This document shows, one piece after another, positions 27,543 to 37,293 of a stretch of 64,000 nucleotides of DNA. The stretch is from Flavobacterium urumqiense. GTDB taxonomy: Bacteria > Bacteroidota > Bacteroidia > Flavobacteriales > Flavobacteriaceae. Numbering within the stretch: the first letter of the stretch is position 1; each line of letters begins with the position of its first letter. A program made the position numbers and the translations under genes. The stretch lies in the NCBI RefSeq assembly GCF_900108015.1, contig NZ_FNVP01000001.1, positions 248,001 to 312,000 on the forward strand, given 5' to 3'. The notes under the pieces were generated by a model, which saw only the letters and a program-made list of their open reading frames with translations, was not told the DNA's origin and did no database searches.

Positions 27543-28913
27543 TTAAGCCAATAAATCCAAAACTAAAGAAGGAAACAACCCTATAGCAATATTCAATACA
27601 ATCGCTACAACTGCTACCGCATAAATTAAGAATGGTTTTCCTGTTCGTTCTTCATTTGATTCTTTAGTATACATCGCCAAAATCAATTTGAAGTAGTATC
27701 CAACGCTTATAATAGAATTCACAACTGCAACAATCACTAAAGCTAAATAACCCGTTTGAATCACTTCGTTGAACAAAACCAACTTAGCAAAGAAACCAGC
27801 GAAAATTGGAATACCAGCCATAGAAAGTAAAGCCGCTGTAAGAATAGCTGCTAACAATGGATTGGTTTTTCCCAGTCCGTGGAAGTTAGTAATATCTTCG
27901 TTATTTCTATTTTTACAAACGTATAAAATCACACTAAAAGCAGCGATACCAGATAAAGAATAAGCGGAGGCATAGTACAACAAACTTCCTGCAGAAGAAG
28001 ATAAACTCAATAAAGTCATCAACATAAAACCAGCATGAGAAACTCCTGAAAAGGCCAACATACGTTTCACATTCGTTTGTCTTAAAGCCATAATATTTCC
28101 AACTGTCATTGAAGCCATAGAAAGGACTACTACAACCATTTTGAATGCTTCAGAAATATCAGCATTCATAACCGATAATAATTTGTATAATGTTGCCATC
28201 GCAACTACTTTTGCTAAGGTGCTCATTAATGCTGTTGTCAAAGCAGGAGAACCTTCATAAACGTCCGGTGCCCAAAAATGAAAAGGAACTGCAGCAATTT
28301 TAAACAACATCCCAATCGTTACCAATACAATTCCAATTGGAAACCAAATTGGTAATTCAGCAGACTGCGATAATTCACTGATTTCGGTAACATCAAAACT
28401 TCCCATCGCTCCGTAAATTAAACAGATACCAAACAAAATAATTCCCGAAGCAAAAGATCCCATAAGAAAATACTTCATTCCCGCTTCGTTACTTTTTAAG
28501 TTCATACGGTCACTTGCCGCAAGAATGTAAAGTGATATTGATAATACTTCGATTCCTAAAAAGAACATCGCCAAGTTTCCAAAAGAGACCATTGCAACAG
28601 ATCCCGCTAATAAGAAAACTTTTATGGCAATAAAATCTGATATTTTTGATTGGTGATTTTCGTAAAAATTATGACTTAAAGCCACCAAGAAAATAGTAAG
28701 TATGATAAACAAACCAGAAAATGTAGTTGAAAATTTACTTACAACAATCATGTTATTATAATAACTTTCTGTCGAATTAAATTCAGAGATGGTTAGGCCA
28801 AGAACACCTAACAATCCGATGATTGTTACAGGCACAATGGCTTTTCTTAAATTAAAAATTTCAAATAAAAGGCATAAAACACCTAATCCTATTATAGCTA
28901 TTAATGTATTCAT
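27543..28913 (-). CDS. nuoN: NADH-quinone oxidoreductase subunit N
   Basis: 456 residues, about 14 membrane helices. It is an antiporter-like proton-pumping subunit: NuoN motifs include KYFLMGSFASGIILFG, the conserved lysine region FKIAAVPFHFWAPDVYEGSP and FSGVSHAGFMLM. It is the last gene of the complex I operon, 12 bases after nuoM, with the operon terminator downstream. Confidence 0.97.
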   Translation of the reverse strand: MNTLIAIIGLGVLCLLFEIFNLRKAIVPVTIIGLLGVLGLTISEFNSTESYYNNMIVVSKFSTTFSGLFIILTIFLVALSHNFYENHQSKISDFIAIKVFLLAGSVAMVSFGNLAMFFLGIEVLSISLYILAASDRMNLKSNEAGMKYFLMGSFASGIILFGICLIYGAMGSFDVTEISELSQSAELPIWFPIGIVLVTIGMLFKIAAVPFHFWAPDVYEGSPALTTALMSTLAKVVAMATLYKLLSVMNADISEAFKMVVVVLSMASMTVGNIMALRQTNVKRMLAFSGVSHAGFMLMTLLSLSSSAGSLLYYASAYSLSGIAAFSVILYVCKNRNNEDITNFHGLGKTNPLLAAILTAALLSMAGIPIFAGFFAKLVLFNEVIQTGYLALVIVAVVNSIISVGYYFKLILAMYTKESNEERTGKPFLIYAVAVVAIVLNIAIGLFPSLVLDLLA

Positions 28914-28925
28914 TGTTTTATTTGA

Positions 28926-30368
28926 CTAGTTAATTCTATTAATTTGAGTTAAAATTTCTTGAAGACTTGGTGTGATCAAATCTATAATTGGTTTTGGATA
29001 CATTCCAAAAAAGAATAAAACGGCAATTATTATTACTAAAGTTGTTCCTTCTCCGAAAGTTACATCTGCAAATATTTTTGTATTGGTTTCGCCCAACATC
29101 GCGTGTTGAAACATTTTCAACATATAATACGCTCCTAAGATTATGGTTGTTCCTCCTAAAATCGCAAACCAAATATTAATTTGAGATAAGCCGTATAAAA
29201 CGGTAAATTCTCCAACAAAGTTAAAAGTAGAAGGCAACGCTATCGAAGCCAAAACCAAGATTAAAAACATCGAAGTGAATTTTGGTGTCTGGTAACGAAT
29301 ACCACCCATTTCAGCAATTGCTCTGGTTTCATATCTTCTGAAAATAATCTCAGCAACAAAGAACAATCCAACAACTACAAAACCGTGAGCGATCATTTGT
29401 AAAACAGCTCCACGCAATCCGTCTAATGTTAATGTATACGTACCAGCTGCAATTAACCCAACGTGTGCCAATGAAGAATACGCTAATAATTTCTTTAAAT
29501 CCTTTTGTCTCAAAGCAACGATCGACCCATATATTACACCAGCTATTCCTAAACCAATAAATATAAACATGTATTCTTTAGCAGCAAGCGGCGCCAATGG
29601 CAATTGCCAACGGATGACGCTGTACAATCCCATTTTTAGCATGATACCAGATAAAAGCATGGTTCCAACAGTTGGTGCTTTTTGATACACATTAGCCTGC
29701 CAAGTATGGAAAGGAATTAATGGGATTTTGATGGCGTATGCTAAGAAGAAAGCCAAGAATATCCATAATTGTTCCTTTGCTGATAAATTCAACTTGTATA
29801 AATCTTCAATTAGCAAGCTTCCCGCTTTTTGATACAAATAAACAAATGCCACTAACATAAACAAGGATCCTGCAAATGTGTAGATAAAGAATTTAACTAC
29901 TGCTTTTTTACGTTCTTCAGCATCTCCATTACCCCAAATTAATGCGATAAAGTAAATAGGAATAAGAGATAATTCCCAAAAAATGTAATATAAAAGCCCA
30001 TCTGATGCCAAGAATGTTCCTGCCATTGCAAATGACATAAACAAGATTAATGCATAAAATGATTTTGAATTTCTATAGTCATTCCCAAAAGAAGAGAAAA
30101 TAATAATTGGAGTCAAAACTGCAGTCAGTAAAAGCATCGCCATTGATAATCCATCCGCTTTCAAAGCAAAAGAAATGTTAGGCTGCACAACCCACTGGTT
30201 GATGAAACTGATGTTTTCACCTAAATTATAGTGATTTAATAATACAATAGAACAGCCTGCAGCAGCCAGACCAAAGAACAAAGCCACTTTTGAAGCTAAT
30301 TTATCGCCTGCAAGAAAAGTTGCAAACGCACCAACTAAAAGTATAATTAATATTAGAGATACATTCAT
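28926..30368 (-). CDS. nuoM: NADH-quinone oxidoreductase subunit M
   Basis: 480 residues, about 14 helices. The catalytic glutamate lies in the FFIFWELSLIPIYFI-type segment (here YYIFWELSLIPIYFI), and the lysine helix in AYAIKIPLIPFHTWQANVYQKAP. It is a proton-translocating antiporter-like subunit of the membrane arm. It lies 9 bases downstream of nuoL. Confidence 0.97.
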   Translation of the reverse strand: MNVSLILIILLVGAFATFLAGDKLASKVALFFGLAAAGCSIVLLNHYNLGENISFINQWVVQPNISFALKADGLSMAMLLLTAVLTPIIIFSSFGNDYRNSKSFYALILFMSFAMAGTFLASDGLLYYIFWELSLIPIYFIALIWGNGDAEERKKAVVKFFIYTFAGSLFMLVAFVYLYQKAGSLLIEDLYKLNLSAKEQLWIFLAFFLAYAIKIPLIPFHTWQANVYQKAPTVGTMLLSGIMLKMGLYSVIRWQLPLAPLAAKEYMFIFIGLGIAGVIYGSIVALRQKDLKKLLAYSSLAHVGLIAAGTYTLTLDGLRGAVLQMIAHGFVVVGLFFVAEIIFRRYETRAIAEMGGIRYQTPKFTSMFLILVLASIALPSTFNFVGEFTVLYGLSQINIWFAILGGTTIILGAYYMLKMFQHAMLGETNTKIFADVTFGEGTTLVIIIAVLFFFGMYPKPIIDLITPSLQEILTQINRIN

Positions 30369-30377
30369 AGTATAAAA

Positions 30378-32261
30378 TTATTGAGCTAAAAATAAATAAG
30401 AAACAATGGCACAAAGCCCTAGTACGAAAACCAGAAGATAAAGCCCGATACTTCCGTTTTGAATTTTCTTTCCTTGAAAACTTATTTCATTGGTTACTTT
30501 TCCGAATCCAAAAACCAAAGCTGACAAAGTCGTTTCAACATTGTCTCTGAAAAAACGTGACATTACATTAATCGTTTTTACAAAAATAGCATCATAGATT
30601 TCATCTACATAATATTTATCGTAAAGCACTTTTGAAAAACCTGTAATTGCAGCATCTTCGCTAGGAACCGCATTTTGTTTGATGTATTTGGCGTAAGCAA
30701 TACCAATTCCTACTAATCCGCCTACAACGGCAATAGCCATCAAGATATATTCCGTAGTTCCTAAATGGTGTTCTGCGTTTGCTAATTTTGGTAAAATTGG
30801 CGTTAAATATTCATTCAACCAACTGTTCCCTGGTAAACTAATCAAACCACCTATTGTTGCCAATATTGCTAAAACGATTAAAGGAAGAGTGATCAAGGAA
30901 GGGCTTTCATGTAAATGATGCTTTTGTTCCGCTGTCCCTCTGAAATCTTGGAAAAAAGTTAAAAACATTAATCTAAACATATAGAAAGCGGTCATGATAG
31001 AAGCAACCGAAGCCACAACCCATAACGGAATGTTAGTATGAAAAGCCACTAATAAGATTTCGTCTTTCGAGAAAAAACCAGAGAATAATGGAACTCCTGA
31101 AATTGCTAAAGAAGCAATCAACATCGTTGCAAAGGTAATTGGCATCGCTTTTTTCAAGCCACCCATTTTACGCATGTCTTGTTCTCCGTGCAAAGCGTGA
31201 ATCACAGAACCCGAACCCAAGAACAAACAAGCTTTGAAGAAAGCATGTGTGATTACATGAAAAACGGCCACTTCGTAAGCGCCTAAGCCTAAAGCTAAGA
31301 ACATTAATCCCAATTGAGAAACGGTAGAATAAGCTAATACTTTTTTAATGTCATTTTGGACCAATCCAATTGTTGCGGCCACCAAAGCAGTTACAGCTCC
31401 AACTATCGCAATTATAGATTGAACATCCGGAGTCAAATCAAACAAGAAATTCAATCTTGTAATCATAAAAATCCCCGCAGTAACCATAGTAGCTGCGTGA
31501 ATCAATGCAGATACCGGAGTTGGACCTGCCATCGCATCCGGCAACCAAGTATACAATGGAATTTGAGCCGATTTACCACAAGCTCCAATAAATAAAGCAA
31601 AAGCAGCAATAGAAAGCCAATACATATTAAGATCAGTTGCACTGGCAAAAGCCGTTTTTAAAGTAGCATAATCTAAAGTAGAAAATAAATTTCCAATAAT
31701 GAAAATTCCAACTAATAATCCTAAATCGCCAATGCGGTTCATGATAAATGCTTTCTTTGCCGCATCATTAAATTCTTGGTTTTTATACCAAAATCCAATT
31801 AACAGATACGAACAAAGACCAACGCCTTCCCAACCAATGAACATCACTAATAAATTACTTCCTATTACCAATGTGATCATAAAAAATACAAACAGATTCA
31901 AATACGCAAAGAAGGTATGCATTTTCTCATCGTCATGCATATAGCTGATCGAATACAAATGAATCAAAGAGCCAATCCCGGTCACAAAAAGCAACCACAA
32001 AAGCGACAGTTGGTCTAAAAGAAAACCGAAACTTACTTTGAAATTACTAATTTGAATCCAATCAAATAAATCAATACTGATCGATTGTTTAGTTTGGTTT
32101 ATTTGTAAGAAAAAATAAATTGTAACAGCAAAAGAAATCGCAACAGAAAGCGTTCCGATAATTCCAGAAATAGATTTCCCTAAAGTTTTTCCGAAGAAAA
32201 CATTTATTAAAAATCCTAAAAAGGGTGCAAATAATAAGACTAAAGCTAAATTGGTATCCAT
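30378..32261 (-). CDS. nuoL: NADH-quinone oxidoreductase subunit L
   Basis: 627 residues. Core antiporter motifs are present: FIGWEGVGLCSYLLIGFWY (catalytic glutamate), GKSAQIPLYTWLPDAMAGPTP (lysine helix) and ALIHAATMVTAGI. The C-terminal extension forms the long lateral helix (from about residue 530) that couples the pumps. It lies 6 bases after nuoK. Confidence 0.97.
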   Translation of the reverse strand: MDTNLALVLLFAPFLGFLINVFFGKTLGKSISGIIGTLSVAISFAVTIYFFLQINQTKQSISIDLFDWIQISNFKVSFGFLLDQLSLLWLLFVTGIGSLIHLYSISYMHDDEKMHTFFAYLNLFVFFMITLVIGSNLLVMFIGWEGVGLCSYLLIGFWYKNQEFNDAAKKAFIMNRIGDLGLLVGIFIIGNLFSTLDYATLKTAFASATDLNMYWLSIAAFALFIGACGKSAQIPLYTWLPDAMAGPTPVSALIHAATMVTAGIFMITRLNFLFDLTPDVQSIIAIVGAVTALVAATIGLVQNDIKKVLAYSTVSQLGLMFLALGLGAYEVAVFHVITHAFFKACLFLGSGSVIHALHGEQDMRKMGGLKKAMPITFATMLIASLAISGVPLFSGFFSKDEILLVAFHTNIPLWVVASVASIMTAFYMFRLMFLTFFQDFRGTAEQKHHLHESPSLITLPLIVLAILATIGGLISLPGNSWLNEYLTPILPKLANAEHHLGTTEYILMAIAVVGGLVGIGIAYAKYIKQNAVPSEDAAITGFSKVLYDKYYVDEIYDAIFVKTINVMSRFFRDNVETTLSALVFGFGKVTNEISFQGKKIQNGSIGLYLLVFVLGLCAIVSYLFLAQ

Positions 32262-32267
32262 TGAAAT

Positions 32268-32588
32268 TTATCCTTTTAAGTTTTTTAGATTATCGATAGT
32301 AATTGAGCCTAAATTTCTAAATATTGAAACTAATATTGCCAATCCAACAGCAACTTCAGCAGCGGCAACTGCCATCGAGAAAAACACAAAAACTTGTCCT
32401 TGGGCATCCTGATGATAAGTAGAAAATGCCACGAACAAAAGATTCACTGCATTCAGCATTATTTCGATTGACATAAATACGATAATGGCATTTCGTCTGT
32501 ACAACACTCCAAAAACGCCAATACAAAAAAGTATTACGCTAAGGAATATGTAGTTTTCAATACCAATTTGGTTTAATATATTGTTCAT
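32268..32588 (-). CDS. nuoK: NADH-quinone oxidoreductase subunit K
   Basis: 106 residues with three helices, the normal NuoK size. Conserved glutamates sit in the second and third helices ([15 protein letters not shown] and [17 protein letters not shown]). One base separates it from nuoJ. Confidence 0.96.
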   Translation of the reverse strand: MNNILNQIGIENYIFLSVILFCIGVFGVLYRRNAIIVFMSIEIMLNAVNLLFVAFSTYHQDAQGQVFVFFSMAVAAAEVAVGLAILVSIFRNLGSITIDNLKNLKG

Positions 32589-32589
32589 A

Positions 32590-33102
32590 TTACTTTTCTA
32601 ATTTTTCTTTTTTAGACAATAAAACAGTACCGATCATAGCAACCAAAAGCAATATAGAAGCAAATTCAAAAGGAACCATATATTCATTTAGGAGAATCTT
32701 ACCCAATACCTTTATAGATTGATAATCTTCGCCAGTCGAAGTGTATTCTCCAACAATGGGTTTTGAGTTTATAAATATGGTTATCAAAACCAAACATATC
32801 AAACAGAAAGAAACAATTGCACCCAGTCTTGTAATCCTAGGTCTGTAAACCTCCCGTTGCTCATTCAAATTCATTAGCATGATGGTGAATAAAAACAAAA
32901 TCATAATCGCTCCAGAATAAACAATAATGTGAACCATTGCCAAGAATTGCGCATTCAATAATAGATAATGACCTGCAATCGTAAAGAAACAAATCACTAA
33001 ATAAATGGCACTGTGTATTGGATTTTTACTGAAAATTGTCAAAAATGCAGTTGACAGCGTTATAGCTGATAATACACAAAATATAATAAGTACTGTAGAC
33101 AT
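32590..33102 (-). CDS. nuoJ: NADH-quinone oxidoreductase subunit J
   Basis: 170 residues with five predicted helices. The NuoJ signature [29 protein letters not shown] is present in its usual place (third helix with the pi-bulge). It overlaps the nuoI stop by one base. Confidence 0.96.
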   Translation of the reverse strand: MSTVLIIFCVLSAITLSTAFLTIFSKNPIHSAIYLVICFFTIAGHYLLLNAQFLAMVHIIVYSGAIMILFLFTIMLMNLNEQREVYRPRITRLGAIVSFCLICLVLITIFINSKPIVGEYTSTGEDYQSIKVLGKILLNEYMVPFEFASILLLVAMIGTVLLSKKEKLEK

Positions 33103-33647
33103 TAGTTAGCGTTTTTAAGTTGAGCATTTTTCATTGCGATATCTAAAGGCATGACCAATTTGTCTTTTCCAAAAATAAAATCTTCTCTATCATAACTGGA
33201 GGGAACCAATACTTTGGATGTAGTCAGGTAAATAGCGTCTTTTGGACAAGCTTCTTCACACAAACCACAGAAAATGCAACGCAACATATTAATCTCATAT
33301 ATCGACGCATATTTTTCTTCTCTGTACAAATGTTTTTCATCTCCTCTGCGCTCTTCAGCTTTCATTGTAATGGCTTCAGCAGGACAGGATAAGGCACATA
33401 AACCACAAGCCGTACAGTTTTCACGACCTTGTTCATCCCTTTTCAATTGATGTTGACCTCGGTAAACAGGACTCATTTCACGTACTTGCTCCGGATATTG
33501 AATCGTTACTTTTCTGGTAAACAAATGCTGAATCGTAATTATCAAACCTTTGACAATCGCAATAAGATACATTCTTTCCCAAAAAGTCATCTCCTTGTTA
33601 GAGACCAGCTTTTTTCTTCCCGATAAGGATATACTTTCTATTGACAT
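33102..33647 (-). CDS. nuoI: NADH-quinone oxidoreductase subunit I
   Basis: 181 residues. Two 4Fe-4S ferredoxin motifs carry clusters N6a and N6b: CTACGLCALSCP (C78, C81, C84, C88) and CIFCGLCEEACP (C124, C127, C130, C134). An N-terminal amphipathic stretch docks it on the membrane arm. A 115-base gap separates it from nuoH and contains a dispersed hairpin element. Confidence 0.97.
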   Translation of the reverse strand: MSIESISLSGRKKLVSNKEMTFWERMYLIAIVKGLIITIQHLFTRKVTIQYPEQVREMSPVYRGQHQLKRDEQGRENCTACGLCALSCPAEAITMKAEERRGDEKHLYREEKYASIYEINMLRCIFCGLCEEACPKDAIYLTTSKVLVPSSYDREDFIFGKDKLVMPLDIAMKNAQLKNAN

Positions 33648-33664
33648 TTTTTATTTTTATTTGA

Positions 33665-33745
33665 AGCTTAATCCTGCTATTCGTTTCAATCTTTATTGTT
33701 TTTTAAAGAAAAAACAATAAAGGATTTCCACTGCTATCAGGGCTA
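33665..33745 (+). repeat. Dispersed intergenic hairpin element, copy B
   Basis: Between nuoI and nuoH. Blocks in order: ATCCTGCTATTCGTT, CAATCTTT, a perfect 14-bp hairpin (33691-33704 with 33709-33722, loop AAAG), AAAGGATTTCCACTGC and TATCAGGGCTA. It matches copies A and C. Its plus-strand orientation is opposite to nuo transcription. The hairpin lacks a clear T tail on the minus strand, so it is not obviously a terminator. Confidence 0.7.
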
Positions 33746-33762
33746 GGCTTTTTCGGTATTAA

Positions 33763-34815
33763 TTAAAATCCTAAATAAGTAGCAATTTCTGCTCTCAAAA
33801 TCACAATTCCGGTGATGATAATATTAATGATCGCTAATGGAATTAATATCCTCCAACCCAAATGCATCAATTGATCGTATCTGAATCTTGGAATAGTCCA
33901 ACGAACCCACATATAGAAAAATATGAATCCACACAATTTGATAAACAAAGCAGCAAATCCTAAAATATTAGCAATATTTACACCCCAATTTTCAACAACC
34001 CAACTCATTCCGGGATAATTATAACCTCCAAAGAATAAAATCGCTAAAATCGTAGAGGAAATAAACATATTCGCATATTCAGCAAATAAATAAAATCCCA
34101 TTTTCATCGATGAATATTCGGTGTGGTATCCTCCAATAAGTTCTGTTTCGCATTCCGCTAAGTCAAAAGGAGTTCTGTTTGATTCTGCAAAAGCACAAAT
34201 TAAAAATATAATAAAAGATAACGGTTGGTAAAACACATTCCAATTCATTCCCGCTTGCTGTTCAGAGATCTCTCTTAAACTCAACGTTCCGGTCATCATC
34301 AATAATGCAATTATGGACAATCCCATGGCAATTTCATACGATACCATTTGCGAAGCAGCTCGAACGGCACCAATCAATGAAAATTTATTGTTCGACGCCC
34401 AACCACCAATCATAATTCCATAAACACCCACGGAAACAACACCAAAAAAGTATAACAATCCAATGTTTAAATCAGTGGCCTGCAGTAAAATATCTCTTCC
34501 AAACAAATGCAGTCTGTCTCCCCAAGGAATTACGGCACTCGTCATTAAAGCAGTACTCATAGCAATTGCCGGGCCTACAAAAAACAAAAATCGGTTCGGA
34601 GTGTTTGGCTCAAATTCTTCTTTCGAAAATAATTTTAAACCATCGGCAAGCGGTTGAAACAGTCCAAAAGGACCGGCTCTATTCGGTCCAACACGATCCT
34701 GAAGCCAAGCGGCTACTTTTCGTTCAGCCCAAGTGGAATACATTGCCATCAACATTGTCAAAGCAAAAACTGCAACAATAATGACACTTTTTTCTATGAT
34801 AATTGTACTATCCAT
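33763..34815 (-). CDS. nuoH: NADH-quinone oxidoreductase subunit H
   Basis: 350 residues, eight helices. Quinone-cavity motifs include ERKVAAWLQDRVGPNRAGPFG near the N-terminus, AESNRTPFDLAECETELIGGYHTEYSS in the middle and MWVRWTIPRFRYDQLMHLGW near the C-terminus. It connects the peripheral and membrane arms. It overlaps the nuoG end by 8 bases. Confidence 0.97.
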   Translation of the reverse strand: MDSTIIIEKSVIIVAVFALTMLMAMYSTWAERKVAAWLQDRVGPNRAGPFGLFQPLADGLKLFSKEEFEPNTPNRFLFFVGPAIAMSTALMTSAVIPWGDRLHLFGRDILLQATDLNIGLLYFFGVVSVGVYGIMIGGWASNNKFSLIGAVRAASQMVSYEIAMGLSIIALLMMTGTLSLREISEQQAGMNWNVFYQPLSFIIFLICAFAESNRTPFDLAECETELIGGYHTEYSSMKMGFYLFAEYANMFISSTILAILFFGGYNYPGMSWVVENWGVNIANILGFAALFIKLCGFIFFYMWVRWTIPRFRYDQLMHLGWRILIPLAIINIIITGIVILRAEIATYLGF

Positions 34816-35857
34816 TATTACCCAAGCTTTTTTGATTAATGATGTCTTCTTCGGTCAATGGAATTTCGGCCATGCTTATTTTCTTGCGGTCTTCTTCTCT
34901 ACCTAAAAGGATATGATCTTCGGTAGCGATTTCTACTTTTTGTAATTTTCTGTTGTATTTATTTTGATTGATCACCGAATCTTTTTCGAATGCTCTCGGT
35001 CCTTCAATCGTCCAATCTGCAATTTCTTTGTGATCAAAACGACATCCATTACAAATAAATTCATCTACTTCATGATACTCATCTTTTCTTCCTGTTACAC
35101 GTTGGATTTCGTCACCAAACATCCAAACGGTAGTTTTTCCAGAACAAGTAGGGCAATCTCTGTGTGCAGTATAAGGCTTGCTAAACCAAACTCTAGATTT
35201 AAATCTAAACGTTTTATCTGTTAAAGCGCCTACAGGGCATACGTCAATCATATTTCCAGAAAACTCATTATCAATCGCTTTTGAGATACAAGTCGATATA
35301 TTCGAATGATCGCCTCTATCCATTACTCCGTGTACCCGATCATCAGTTAATTGATCCGCCACCATTACGCATCGGTAACAAAGAATACAACGGTTCATGT
35401 GCAATTGAATATTTGGGCCAATGTTTTCAGGTTCAAATGTTCTTTTCTCTTCTATAAAACGACTTTCTGATTTCCCGTGTTCAAAGCTTAAATTTTGCAA
35501 ATCACATTCCCCAGCTTGGTCACAAACGGGACAATCTAACGGGTGATTGATCAATAAAAACTCTGTAACCGATTTTCTGGCTTCAGTTACTCTTTCAGAA
35601 GATTTGCTATTCACTTCCATTCCATCCATACAACCGGTTACACAAGAAGCCATTAATTTTGGCATTGGTCTTGGGTCGGCTTCACTTCCTTTTGCAACTT
35701 CCACTAAACAACAACGGCATTTTCCGCCGCTTCCTTTTAGTTTAGAATAATAGCACATTGCTGGCGGAACTACTTCTCCACCTATCATACGTGCTGCTTG
35801 CAGGATTGTTGTTCCTGGTTCTACTTCTATTGACTGTCCGTCTATTGTTACTTTCAT
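34808..35857 (-). CDS. nuoG: NADH-quinone oxidoreductase subunit G, short form
   Basis: 349 residues, against roughly 700-900 for typical NuoG. The N-terminal electron-transfer part is complete: 2Fe-2S ligands C35, C47, C50, C72; the H-x3-C-x2-C-x5-C set H105, C109, C112, C118 (N5); and C157, C160, C163, C207 (N4). A further CxxC pair (C235, C238) with C269 and C272 resembles the N7 / molybdopterin-domain cluster site. The rest of the molybdopterin-fold domain is missing. The frame ends cleanly and overlaps nuoH, so this is not a truncation by mutation; similar short NuoG is known in Bacteroidetes. Confidence 0.93.
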   Translation of the reverse strand: MKVTIDGQSIEVEPGTTILQAARMIGGEVVPPAMCYYSKLKGSGGKCRCCLVEVAKGSEADPRPMPKLMASCVTGCMDGMEVNSKSSERVTEARKSVTEFLLINHPLDCPVCDQAGECDLQNLSFEHGKSESRFIEEKRTFEPENIGPNIQLHMNRCILCYRCVMVADQLTDDRVHGVMDRGDHSNISTCISKAIDNEFSGNMIDVCPVGALTDKTFRFKSRVWFSKPYTAHRDCPTCSGKTTVWMFGDEIQRVTGRKDEYHEVDEFICNGCRFDHKEIADWTIEGPRAFEKDSVINQNKYNRKLQKVEIATEDHILLGREEDRKKISMAEIPLTEEDIINQKSLGNNG

Positions 35858-35924
35858 TATCTACCAATATTTAACTCCTACGGAGTATTTTAATTCTGAA
35901 ATCAAAAATCGTTAATTGTCGATC

Positions 35925-37292
35925 CTAAATCATTTCTTTAGAAACCAAATGCTTTACTTTTTCAAAAGGTTCAGCAACAAAATGGTCTCTGTTTTTTATT
36001 TTTTCCGGAAAACGAATGTGATATTCAAACTCATCTCTAAAGTGACGAATTGCTGCTGCCACTGGCCAAGCTGCCGCATCACCCAATGGACAAATTGTAT
36101 TCCCTTCTATTTTGCTTTGAATGCTCAGTAGCAAATCAATATCTTCTTCACGACCGTGACCATTTTCTATTCGGTGCAGTACTTTTTCCATCCAGCCGGT
36201 ACCTTCACGACAAGGGGAACATTGCCCACAACTTTCATGGTGGTAAAAACGAGAGAAATTCCAAGTATTACGAACGATGCAAGACGTATCATTATAAACG
36301 ATAAATCCACCTGATCCTAACATAGAACCAGTTGCAAATCCACCATCACTTAACGATTCGTAGGACATTAAACGATCTTCGCCAGCGGCAGTTTTGTAAA
36401 TTAAATGGGCTGGTAAAACGGGAACAGAACTTCCTCCCGGCACAAAAGCTTTTAAAGGTCTGTCAGAACTCATTCCGCCCAAATATTCATCAGAATTCAT
36501 GAATTCGTAAACACTTAAACCCAATTCAATTTCATAAACACCCGGGTTTTTAACATGCCCTGACGCTGAAATTAATTTGGTTCCTGTAGAACGTCCAATA
36601 CCAATTTTAGCATATTCCGCACCTGAATTATTAACAATCCAAGGCACAGCGGCAATCGTTTCTACGTTATTCACAACCGTTGGATTTGACCAAAGTCCTG
36701 AAATAGCAGGAAATGGTGGCTTTATACGAGGATTTCCCCTTTTTCCTTCCAAGGATTCAATTAACGCTGTTTCTTCACCACAAATATAAGCACCTGCACC
36801 ACAATGAACATAAAGTTCTAAATCGTAGCCTGAACCTAATATATTTTTACCCAAAAATCCAGCAGCTTTTGCTTCATTAATGGCTCTTTCTAATATTTTA
36901 TAAACCCACATATATTCCCCACGGATGTAGATATATGATAGGTTTGCACCCAATGCATAACTGGAAGTAATCATTCCCTCAATCAATAAATGAGGAATAA
37001 ATTCCATCAAATAACGATCTTTAAAAGTTCCCGGTTCTGATTCATCAGCATTACAAACTAAATGTCTTGGTTTTCCTGATTTTTTATCAATAAAACTCCA
37101 TTTCATTCCGGCAGGGAAACCCGCTCCACCACGACCACGTAATCCGGAAGTTTTCACTTCTTCGACCAATTCATCCGGCGTTAAGGTTTTTAATGCTTTT
37201 TCAACAGAAGCGTAACCCCCGTTCTGACGATAAACTTCATAGGTTTTAATTCCCGGAACGTTTATTTTATCTAATAATATTTTTTGTGACAT
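35925..37292 (-). CDS. nuoF: NADH-quinone oxidoreductase subunit F
   Basis: 455 residues. The NADH/FMN-binding glycine-rich loop is GLRGRGGAGFPAG (about residues 50-62), with GAYICGEETALIESLEGKRG further on. The N3 4Fe-4S cluster ligands are in ESCGQCSPCREGTGW (about 353-360) and NTICPLGD (about 400). It is the entry point of electrons from NADH. One base after nuoE; a 67-base gap to nuoG contains a short hairpin (ACTCC-TAC-GGAGT). Confidence 0.97.
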   Translation of the reverse strand: MSQKILLDKINVPGIKTYEVYRQNGGYASVEKALKTLTPDELVEEVKTSGLRGRGGAGFPAGMKWSFIDKKSGKPRHLVCNADESEPGTFKDRYLMEFIPHLLIEGMITSSYALGANLSYIYIRGEYMWVYKILERAINEAKAAGFLGKNILGSGYDLELYVHCGAGAYICGEETALIESLEGKRGNPRIKPPFPAISGLWSNPTVVNNVETIAAVPWIVNNSGAEYAKIGIGRSTGTKLISASGHVKNPGVYEIELGLSVYEFMNSDEYLGGMSSDRPLKAFVPGGSSVPVLPAHLIYKTAAGEDRLMSYESLSDGGFATGSMLGSGGFIVYNDTSCIVRNTWNFSRFYHHESCGQCSPCREGTGWMEKVLHRIENGHGREEDIDLLLSIQSKIEGNTICPLGDAAAWPVAAAIRHFRDEFEYHIRFPEKIKNRDHFVAEPFEKVKHLVSKEMI

Positions 37293-37293
37293 A

